64,000 bases of DNA from Melitaea cinxia. Its lineage: Eukaryota > Arthropoda > Insecta > Lepidoptera > Nymphalidae. The notes beneath the pieces are model-generated. The model was given only the letters and a program-made list of their open reading frames with translations, was not told where the DNA came from and did no database searches. The position numbers were made by a program, and so were the translations under genes. This document shows, in pieces, positions 56,810 through 64,000 of this stretch (positions within the stretch are counted from its first letter, which is position 1; each line of letters opens with the position of its first letter). The DNA lies in the NCBI RefSeq assembly GCF_905220565.1, contig NC_059416.1:7316001-7380000 (forward strand), given 5' to 3'.

Positions 56810-56950
56810 AGCGTAGAACTCATTGCACTGGCTCTTATAATGTCGGTTGCGGGTTCGATCTCCGCACGTGGCATAAATTATTATGGTCCAGATATTCTAA
56901 ATAGATTATTTATGGATACCTGAAACAGGAGAAATTCCTACTGGGGACCG
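56810..56950 (+). repeat. tRNA-like SINE head, unassigned family
   Basis: GCGTTAGCGTAGAACTCATT (box A-like) and GCGGGTTCGATCTCCGCACG (box B with one extra base) lie about 50 bp apart, as in tRNA-derived SINEs. The downstream body does not match families D or H. Not a functional tRNA. Confidence 0.5.
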
Positions 56951-57487
56951 CTGAGTTTGAGGAGTTTATTTTGTTTTTGACTATGATAAATATTCAATTA
57001 ATAATGAGGAAAATCATTAAAACTTTCTGATAATGATACGATACCTGTTGTTCTATCCTACTTATAATAGAAAACAAGTTGGGAAATTCCTTTATGTATC
57101 TCATGGCTTCTTTGTGGATTGGCGGAAACAATTATACCTCAGAAAAATTCCCCTAACAACGCAGGTTTTCCCGGTATGTCTTGTTTTGCGCATACTAGGC
57201 GAAGATAATATATACGAGTAGGACTAACCTTAATCTGACACCAACCTTTGACATTAGCATACATACATTTCAAATATTACCACTTTTAGTTATTTTGGCA
57301 GGATAGAGGAATAATAATAAAGCTTTTCACCTTTTAAACACTTCTTCTTTTATTTCTTATATTCTTCAGTTACAATACCACTTACAAATCTTACTTTTTC
57401 CATTTTTATTTTATAACAAACTACTATAGACTAAAAACCATCCTAAATTCATAGAGTATATATAAAAACCTTTTGGAAGTGGAACAT
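56951..57487. other. Stretch without recognised features
   Basis: The 62-codon frame at 57,033-57,221 has no recognised domain. Nothing supported. Confidence 0.45.
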
Positions 57488-57780
57488 TTTAACTGAGGTA
57501 GGGCACAGCAGGAATTTTCTGCTCAAAATATGGAGCAGCCCGACTGGGGTAGTACCTCGACCTTAGAGAAGATCACAGCTAAATAATACTGTTTTCAAGC
57601 AGTATTGTGTTCCTGTTGGTGAGTAAGGTGACCAGAGCTCCTGGGGGGATTGGGGATCGGGTCGGCAACGCGCTTGCGATGCTTCTGGTGTTGTAGGCGT
57701 CTATAAGCTACGGTAATCGCTTACCATCAGGTGAGCCGTACGCTTGTTTGCCGACCTTGTGACATAAAAAAAAAAAAATA
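57488..57780 (+). repeat. Family B SINE-like repeat, copy 5 (full length, A-tailed)
   Basis: Reference copy. From AACTGAGGTAGGGCACAGCA through CGACTGGGGTAGTACCTCGA, GTTTTCAAGCAGTATTGTGT, GGATCGGGTCGGCAACGCGC, GTAGGCGTCTATAAGCTACG and CTTACCATCAGGTGAGCCGT to GCCGACCTTGTGACAT and poly(A). No tRNA-like boxes were recognised, so the head may derive from another RNA or be lost. Confidence 0.9.
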
Positions 57781-59066
57781 AGATGCAATACAAGTTTAAA
57801 AATATTGCTCAAACCCAACAGTAAGCTATTTACAGGTATTCTATATTATCGTTCGTTCTTGCTATATATAAACGATCATATCTACCAAAACTAAAATTTT
57901 CAAAAGCATTTTGTGTATCCTTAAATTAAATCTCTAATCTTAAATACTAGTCACGATTTACATAACGTTACCTAACATTTTCTATAAAAATGTCTACATT
58001 TTTTATAAATTTTCAATCGACGCAGTTGTCACATAAAAAATAAACTAAGCAAAATAGTATTTGAAATACTGTCTACTCACTAATCGTAAGATGATTTAAT
58101 TAAAAATTATATAACGCTGATCATTAAAAACCCAAGGATAAATAGACAATAAATATTGATGCAGGCAGGCACTTTGACGTTTCTGCGCACAAAAATGTTA
58201 GCAATGCATGAACTAATGAGAAATGCTAACACACGTAAAGAGGCACAAGATGTAAGCAGCTTACGAGTTTATGTGGCTACAAAGAAGCGCGTGTACCTTT
58301 ATATAAATAGAAGTTCATTGAAAGGACTTGCTAACGTTAGCGTAGAGTCCTTGCTTGCGGCCTGCGGTTTGTCAAAGATTTGGGTACCGCTACAAAGTTA
58401 GCTTAACTTAAATGATATGTGGGTTTAACGAGAATTAACTTAAATTCGAGACGCCTATTGGAAAGATCTTAATTAAAAGGTCGCTAGTTGGATTTCGAAC
58501 TTGTACCGCTGAACTTTAAAATGCTAAAGTTAACGTCATTAGAAGCCGTATCATAATTAAATTAAGGGATTTCCCTAGCATAAGACTATATACACTTTTA
58601 AATATTTATATATACTTTAAAAATGTAACTAAAAAGTATGATAACAGTTATAACCAGGCTAGGCTTACTACAAATGATAAGATTGTTTTGACTAATAGTC
58701 TATGGCGAAAAACCTTTTGTTAATCGATGTATTGAAAATTGCACAAAACATTTTAATTAAAATTAGCCATAAAAAAAATTAAGTGAATTTAATATGCAAC
58801 TTTTCCAATCGGTACATTAAGTAAAAAAAAATATCTACTTAAAATGTTCGACTTACAACAACTATTATGTTATTGATAGGTTTGTTTTAAACATTTTTAT
58901 AACATAAATTAAGTAATATTTTCGTGTAATACAAATTAAAATTCGTTTCGTATTCACGCGTTTTACAAAAACATTAATTTTAAGCATTTACCGTTATATC
59001 AAACTTTTTACTTATACGGGACTTAGTAAGATTATCATCAACTAATAAAAACGTATTATTAATATA
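57781..59066. other. Stretch without recognised genes
   Basis: Mostly AT-rich. At 58,156-58,401 an 81-codon frame of ordinary composition (ending GLANVSVESLLAACGLSKIW) is not recognised and lacks supporting signals; the perfect palindrome GCTAACGTTAGC lies within it. Confidence 0.45.
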
Positions 59067-59260
59067 TCTATATATATTAATACGTGAAGCAAAAAAACTC
59101 TGTACCCATTTTTACACACACTTATAGTTTATACAGAGAAGGAGTGCAGAATACTAACAATTTTTAAAATTATGCATAAAATATATTAAACCAATCAAAA
59201 AAAAACATTACCCACACTATCTGTGGTTAAATTATAGTTAATTTTCGACCACTGTACGAC
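59067..59260 (+). mobile_element. Helitron-like 5' end, copy 2
   Basis: TCTATATATATTAATACGTG, AAGCAAAAAAACTCTGTACC and GAGTGCAGAATACTAACAAT, collinear with 13,675-13,830. It is followed by CCCACACTATCTGTGG. No 3' terminus found. Confidence 0.6.
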
Positions 59261-59702
59261 CGCTGGTATAAGTATAGTAATAATATACGAGTATAGCATT
59301 AATACATTAAGTGATAACTTATTATTAAATCCTGCATGTAACGTATAACGATTTGCTCTATACGTAATTATTGTTTGCGGTTCAGCTTTACTGTAAGGAT
59401 TTGTGTTACACTAAATACATTGATAGTCCTCCGTTTGACTACCAGATTGTGCTAAGAGCAGGTTTAATGTATTCTGGAGAGTATCTTAAATCAAATGTTA
59501 ATTTAAGATGCAAGACTAACTAATATTCCGAATATCAAACTGTATCATTAAGTGTGTTACTACTGTAACTTACTGTTATTACTGTAACACCTATAACAGT
59601 AAGTTACTATAGTAAATATGTACAGGTGTAAGTCTTTTGTAAATTTAATAAGAAATATGGAAAAACTATTAACAAAATTTGACAACGTAAATTTGATTGG
59701 TC
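59261..59702. other. Stretch with an imperfect palindrome
   Basis: AT-rich. TACTGTAACTTACTGTTAT (59,561-59,579) pairs with ATAACAGTAAGTTAC (59,593-59,607) to form a long imperfect stem. Nothing else supported. Confidence 0.5.
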
Positions 59703-59864
59703 CATTGTTGGCGTGGTTGGTAGTGCAATGACCTTGCTTTTCTTTCTCAAAATCTGGGTGTAATATTTATGTGCATGTAGTATTTATATTATAGTTGAAA
59801 AAACGTAATATGAATATCAGTCAGTTGTTATATTCAGACATAGGAATTGAGTTGCATACCTAAA
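59703..59864 (+). repeat. tRNA-derived SINE, family H, degenerate copy 3
   Basis: GTTGGCGTGGTTGGTAGTGC (decayed box A area), AAAATCTGGGTGTAATATTT and AATATCAGTCAGTTGTTATA follow the order of family H; box B is lost. It is directly followed by family C copy 9. Confidence 0.6.
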
Positions 59865-59865
59865 T

Positions 59866-60150
59866 AATAATTGTGTTTGCTCGCAAATGAAAAAAACTAA
59901 CTTCAATTACATAGACAAGTAATACAACGTCAGTTAACGACAAAAAATAACAAACGCACTAGTCGTTACTACGATTTTCGAGGGTTTCCCTCGATTTCTC
60001 TGGGATTCCATGATCAGATCCTGGTTTGCTTATCATGGTACCACACTGGGGATATCTTCTTTCTAACAAAATTCTTATCCCCGATCATACATAAAAAAAA
60101 AATATATATATATATATATAATAATAATATAGGAAATTACGCACGCGCCG

Positions 60151-60184
<34 letters not shown>

Positions 60185-60214
60185 GGTTGAATTGAGTAAC
60201 CTCTTTGTTTAACC
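59866..60214 (-). repeat. Family C repeat, copy 9 (with internal TA expansion)
   Basis: The plus strand begins AATAATTGTGTTTGCTCGCA and carries CTAACTTCAATTACATAGAC, TTTCGAGGGTTTCCCTCGAT and GATCAGATCCTGGTTTGCTT. The ATACATAAAAAA-type segment is replaced by two (TA)n blocks at 60,105-60,120 and 60,152-60,182 around a short unique segment containing GCACGCGCCG. Confidence 0.8.
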
Positions 60215-60428
60215 TCTACTATTATAACACTATTGTAGTAGGTACTAAATTTGAGTAGAATCATAGCTTAAAATGAATGGTTTTAGCGATTAACTATCAT
60301 AATGGAACACAAAAGAGTGAAACAGAACCTATAAGTTTAGTTTTGACGAGTGTATCTAAACTCAATGGGGCTGAGGTCATATGGAAAGCCTAGGATACAA
60401 CAACATTAAAATTTGTCTTTTGTTTCAG

Positions 60429-60534
60429 ACATGTGATGAAATACAATGGGGCTCCTTCACATAGCGTGGTTTCGAAACCAGTCACGGTGCTTCCTTTGGA
60501 AGATGGACACAAAGATCTGAACACAGCATGGTGA
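60429..60534 (+). CDS. Candidate terminal coding exon of an unidentified host gene
   Basis: A strong acceptor, pyrimidine-rich TTTGTCTTTTGTTTCAG, ends at 60,428. The exon would enter in a phase leaving one base before CAT; the frame then reads HVMKYNGAPSHSVVSK, PVTVLPLEDGHKDLNTAW (34 residues) and closes with two stops in a row (TGATGA from 60,532). The composition is balanced and protein-like, unlike neighbouring AT-driven frames. A possible AATAAA is at 60,740-60,745. No upstream exon was recognised within the window, so the rest of the gene would lie far upstream behind a large intron. The opposite strand is also open for 61 codons here, which weakens the case. The protein is not recognised. 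Confidence 0.4.
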
Positions 60535-60599
60535 TGAGAAGCGTTTAAGATGGATCTTAATTTTGTATCACCCACTAATGTAAGTTACATTATAAAATA

Positions 60600-60722
60600 T
60601 TTGTATTGTAAAAAATATAAGTACAAACACACATACATACACACAGACACATACTTACGCATAGACAGATACACACACATCTGCACGTACGCACGCACGC
60701 ACGCAAACACAAACATACACAC
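60600..60722 (+). repeat. CA/ACAT-rich cryptic microsatellite
   Basis: ACACACATACATACACACAG and GCACGCACGCACGCAAACAC type sequence. It would lie in the 3' UTR of the candidate exon if that is real. Confidence 0.8.
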
Positions 60723-60769
60723 AAATGTCTATATAATTAAATAAACGGTGTACTAGTTTGATTACTTTT

Positions 60770-61065
60770 TACCCGACTGCCAAGGAAGGGTTATGTTTTT
60801 CGCGCGTATCTTGTATGTATGTATATTTGTATATAATATTCTTTACTACCTCATATTTCCAGAACCACTGAACGGATTTACATAATTGAGGTATCGTTAG
60901 GTTCGTCTTAGCTGCCCAAGTGTTTTTAGATAGGTGACATTTAAAAAAAATCAAACATCGCGGCTGCGCGAAGCCATTGTAGTTAATGAAAAAAAAATTT
61001 TTTTCTCGAATACTACAATATGGGTATCAAATTGAAGGGCACAATACAAGGATTTTAAAAAGGTA
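60770..61065 (+). repeat. Dispersed repeat carrying a single 118-bp-array-like unit
   Basis: Starts ACCCGACTGCCAAGGAAGGG and TTATGTTTTTCGCGCG, then a TATG-rich stretch, AGAACCACTGAACGGATTTA, and CAATATGGGTATCAAATTGA then AGGGC at 61,018-61,041. The last block matches the body of the tandem unit at 41.6-42.2 kb, so this may be a single-unit relative of the array's parent element. Confidence 0.5.
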
Positions 61066-61380
61066 TATCATGATTATTATTACCGTAATACTAATAAAGA
61101 AATACAATATTAAAGTTTAAAAATGTGGACTTTGCTCTTTCCCACGTCTATGCCATGCCAAACTCGCCTCCTAGGCGACGATCAACTTCGGGGTGTAGCC
61201 TTTCTAATAAAATACAATGGTTAAAAAAAAACATACAGTTAAAATTACACATAAAAATTATAAATGTCACACCAATTTACAATTACATTAATAAAATCAA
61301 TAACAAATACATAATACCAAATACAAACAAATAATTTTAATAATAATTTCATTATATTAAAACTAATAGTTGTTGACTTA
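61066..61380. other. Stretch with a GC-richer block
   Basis: A block at 61,130-61,195 (CACGTCTATGCCATGCCAAA, CTCCTAGGCGACGATCAACT) stands out from the AT-rich background and is unassigned. Its 69-codon frame is not recognised. Confidence 0.4.
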
Positions 61381-61545
61381 AGCAGTCACCTATTTGCTAA
61401 AGGTCAGGCTTACGTTACTTTGAGCAGAGTGAGATCTTTCTCCGGGCTTGCTATCAGTTCTCTTGACCCTAAAAAATTACTTAATCCACCACATGATGTA
61501 AACTGTTTTAATGAATTGAACCGATTACGTAATTTGTCTGACTAA
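61381..61545 (+). pseudogene. C-terminus of a PIF1/Helitron-type DNA helicase
   Basis: The frame reads FAKGQAYVTLSRVRSFSGLA, ISSLDPKKLLNPP and FNELNRLRNLSD, ending in TAA at 61,543-61,545. The order GQ.YV.LSRV (the last helicase motif of superfamily 1B), then a hydrophobic strand and a DP.KL motif, is characteristic of the C-terminal end of PIF1 helicases and of the helicase part of the Helitron Rep/Hel protein. Only about 54 codons remain; the ATPase motifs and Rep domain are gone. A Helitron-like 3' terminus lies about 330 bp downstream at 61,873-61,876, which favours a Helitron origin over a host PIF1 gene. Confidence 0.8.
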
Positions 61546-61876
61546 AAAGACATAAATAAAATAATAATTAAAAAAAAAAAACAAAAAACCCGCCTTCGTG
61601 AAGAACAACTAATAGAAAATCAACTGAAAAAGCTGGAACAAGATGAAAATTCAATATGCACACAAAGTCAGCGAAATAAATAGAAACAATATCAAACATT
61701 TTGTGCTGTTTTGTGATATTTATAAATGAATTTGTGTCTGTGTGTCCTTTATAGAATCGTAAACTATGCATTTGCTCATGTCATGATCTACGACAAAGTA
61801 TTGTACATGAGCCCACAAAGGTTTTTGAGTTGGTACGACCAAAAAAAGCGTAACAACGCGCGCAGGGTACATCTAG
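61546..61876 (+). mobile_element. Helitron 3' region and terminus
   Basis: Downstream of the helicase end, A-rich and K/E/Q-rich sequence leads to GCGTAACAACGCGCGCAGGG then TACAT and CTAG (61,873-61,876). The GCG...CGC pairing just before CTAG fits a Helitron 3' hairpin. With the helicase remnant this is the tail of a formerly autonomous Helitron, 5'-truncated. Confidence 0.6.
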
Positions 61877-62595
61877 CATACATAATAATATATAAATAAC
61901 ATTACTTATTTTAATAGTTTCTGCAAATATAGCAAGCAATAAGTTGCGACTATATTTTAAATTTCATATTCAATGTTAGATATTTTATATTACCGAACCT
62001 ACTAAATTCAATTTTAATATTAAAATCCCTATTGCAATATTTGAGTTTAACATTTCATCAAATTCATATTACTGATACATATTAATAATATACCTAAATA
62101 AACTATTTTGCATAAGTTTATTTCTTTTTAAACATTCATAATGATCTGACCGTTTAGGTCGGATGATAATAATTGCTTAGTTAAAAAACAGAATCAGGCG
62201 CCTAATAAAAATGAAAAGATAGTTTGATACAATTCGAGTCGAGACCTACACACATGAGAAAGGGAAAAAAACCTTTGAATTTAATAAATCTTGTCATATC
62301 TTAATGTGTAGCGTATGTGGATATACACTTTTATACGATTGAAGATTTGCATACGTAATTTAATCAATCCTAATATGAACATATACAGGATTATTCTTAT
62401 TTATTTTGTGTATTCGTAAAAGTTTGTAGGCAGAACGGAATTTTTAACACAATAATGTGACTTTCTGATAGGTGCGACCTGATGTATACTTTTCTTGTTA
62501 AGCTGAGCAATATATACGTTTAGACGTGAAATAAGTGCCTTAAATTGCAATAAATTAAAAATTCATTTCTCCACCTTTAGCTTCCTCATTTTCGA
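61877..62595. other. Stretch without recognised features
   Basis: AT-rich; nothing supported. Confidence 0.5.
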
Positions 62596-62818
62596 TTTTT
62601 TTTTTATACAGCTAGGTCGGTATAGCGTACGGGTTACCTGATGGTAAGCGATTACCATAGTTTACAGACGTCTGCAACACCAGAAGCATCGCAGACGCAA
62701 GATACTCTCGTTACCTGACTCACCACTGGAACACAACACTGCTTGAAAGCTGATATCTTCTGTAAGGTCGAGGTACTTCCACAGTCAGGCTGCTCTAGAT
62801 TTAGAGCAGGATATTTCG
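62596..62818 (-). repeat. Family B SINE-like repeat, copy 6 (diverged)
   Basis: The plus strand goes from a T run through GCGTACGGGTTACCTGATGG, AGCGATTACCATAGTTTACA, ACGTCTGCAACACCAGAAGC and AACACAACACTGCTTGAAAG to GGTCGAGGTACTTCCACAGT. Its length is reduced by an internal deletion relative to copy 5. Confidence 0.8.
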
Positions 62819-63395
62819 ACGGTACACTAGTTCTACAATTTAACTTACTATTTAATAAAAGAATATTAAAATTAGCTTCCAGATAAAAAATTATAGTCTA
62901 AAAAACAAAAAAAAAATTAAATTCTTCCTATTACAGATATTGACTTTCAGGCAGAATAATTCATGTTTGTGGCTAGACGAGAATAGCTTACGAACTGAAC
63001 AAAATCCCAAGTGACTTGCTTACAATATTTGGTTGAATTTTATATACCCGCAATTTCGTTTCTGGGGACACAAGTTTCGCAAATATACTTTTTTGATTAT
63101 ATTCAAGGATTTCTTACATATTTGTATCTTACATAAGTTTGAATATAAATAATACACTAAAATAAATTCAGTTTTATATTACAAGCCTTTTTGTCAACGA
63201 TATTTAAAATATAGCCTTCACAGTCTATAAATTTATATACAATTAGTTTTGACAAAATTTTTGCTCACATGAATAAACATTGATCACAATTCAATGAAAG
63301 ACGTCATGTCAATGTGAGATTTACGAATCAACCAAAATGTGGAACGACCACAAAACGTCCATATTTTGATATGGGAACGAATGTCAATGTTTGTC
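62819..63395. other. Stretch without recognised features
   Basis: AT-rich; nothing supported. Confidence 0.5.
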
Positions 63396-63604
63396 GAAGT
63401 GAAACTTCTGTAGGCGCATGAGGGTAATTTTTTTTACGGATGAAACGGCAACGTTTTGACGAAACGGCAACGTTTTGACGAAACGGCAACGTTTTAGTGA
63501 AACGGCAACGTTTTAATAAAACGGCAACGTTTTTGTCGATGGTGCTGGATTTGTATAAATTTGAACGAGACTTAAAAATCTGTTTGCCGAAAAAGTTTCA
63601 CTTC
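63396..63604. repeat. Short repeat module: five 19-bp units inside inverted 12-mers
   Basis: GAAGTGAAACTT (63,396-63,407) and AAGTTTCACTTC (63,593-63,604) are exact inverted copies. Between them lie five units starting at 63,442, 63,461, 63,480, 63,499 and 63,518, spaced exactly 19 bp. The core AAACGGCAACGTTTT is invariant in all five; the linker GACG or TGACG decays toward the right. Each core can pair AAACG with CGTTT around GCAA. Confidence 0.9.
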
Positions 63605-63754
63605 TGAGTTGTGTACCTTATATGCACGTCAGTTTTTTTCTTTTATTTAACGTTATAGAAGTTCCTTTTTTGACAAACGAGATATATATATTACGTCAAC
63701 CAATTACAACTATTTACAAAATTATTTCAATTAATCATTTATTTTTATTTTATT

Positions 63755-63862
63755 TATTTAAATTCTTAATTGTACAATAAATACACTAATACAAATGTGT
63801 ACAAAAGGCGGGCTTAACGCTAATGCATTTTCTACAAGCCAACCTTGGTATGTGCAAGAAAG
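63755..63862 (-). repeat. LINE 3' UTR tail, family E copy (diverged)
   Basis: The minus strand has CCAAGGTTGGCTTGTAGAAA, ATGCATTAGCGTTAAGCCCG, CCTTTTGTACACATTT and TTATTGTACAATTAAG. The order and spacing agree with the other family E tails, but divergence is high. Confidence 0.55.
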
Positions 63863-64000
63863 TACAGTGTAGGTGTACAATTAAAAAAAAAAAACGTAAA
63901 ACAAATAATATCTAATATAACATTACATATCATAATATAATACGTACTAATTATATAGTAAAATAAAATAATACAATGTAACATAATATAATGTAATCAA
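63863..64000. other. Window end, AT-rich
   Basis: Nothing supported. Confidence 0.5.

Noticed and set aside
58156..58401. 81-codon gene
   Set aside because: No recognised domain, no splice or poly(A) support; kept only as a note in the stretch entry.
60390..60575. 61-codon minus-strand gene
   Set aside because: The plus strand has a better splice-acceptor-supported frame over the same bases; the minus frame has no signals, though it cannot be fully excluded.
61381..61545. Host PIF1 helicase gene
   Set aside because: Only the last 54 codons exist, with a Helitron-like terminus just downstream.
63442..63536. CRISPR array
   Set aside because: Units are contiguous with 4-bp linkers, no spacers, and the context is an animal nuclear genome.

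Overview
The window looks like non-coding, repeat-laden nuclear DNA of an insect, most likely a moth or butterfly (Lepidoptera). It is strongly AT-rich, has no operons or dense coding, and is filled with dispersed repeats of the types that litter lepidopteran genomes: tRNA-derived SINEs, non-LTR retrotransposon 3' ends, Helitron-like elements ending in CTAG(T), and a (GAT)n-tailed short element. The order-level call is inference from repeat content; no species can be named and no database search was possible.

Only one long reading frame exists (49.3-50.8 kb, 482 codons): the reverse-transcriptase part of a 5'-truncated non-LTR retrotransposon, flanked by an identical 13-bp target-site duplication and therefore probably recent. 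Other coding remnants are decayed: LINE C-termini at 1.7-2.2, 5.8-6.5, 17.0-17.4 and 56.2 kb, an endonuclease/C-terminus LINE copy lacking its RT domain at 34.9-36.6 kb, and the C-terminus of a PIF1/Helitron-type helicase at 61.4 kb. A possible terminal exon of a host gene lies at 60,429-60,534 (+), with a good splice acceptor; no other exon was recognised, so the window may be mostly intron or gene-flanking DNA.

The short repeats form recurring families, labelled here A (330-bp, GAT-tailed; 7 copies), B (290-bp, A-tailed SINE-like; 6 copies), C (450-bp element with inverted ends AACCGACTTC/GAAGTCGGTT; 9 copies), D and H (tRNA-derived SINEs), E (LINE 3' UTR tails with ATT repeats), J (ATCCATACTA-starting fragments), and several Helitron-like groups. 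They are often nested or abutting.

The most unusual structures are: a perfect 182-bp inverted repeat around a 409-bp spacer (42.28-43.06 kb), directly next to a five-unit tandem array of about 118 bp whose units carry AAGATGGCGGC motifs (41.62-42.23 kb); a 680-bp element with 24-bp terminal inverted repeats and a 4-bp AACT duplication (22.0-22.7 kb); and five 19-bp units at 63.44-63.54 kb, each able to fold as a small hairpin. The remaining stretches are AT-rich DNA in which nothing could be supported.
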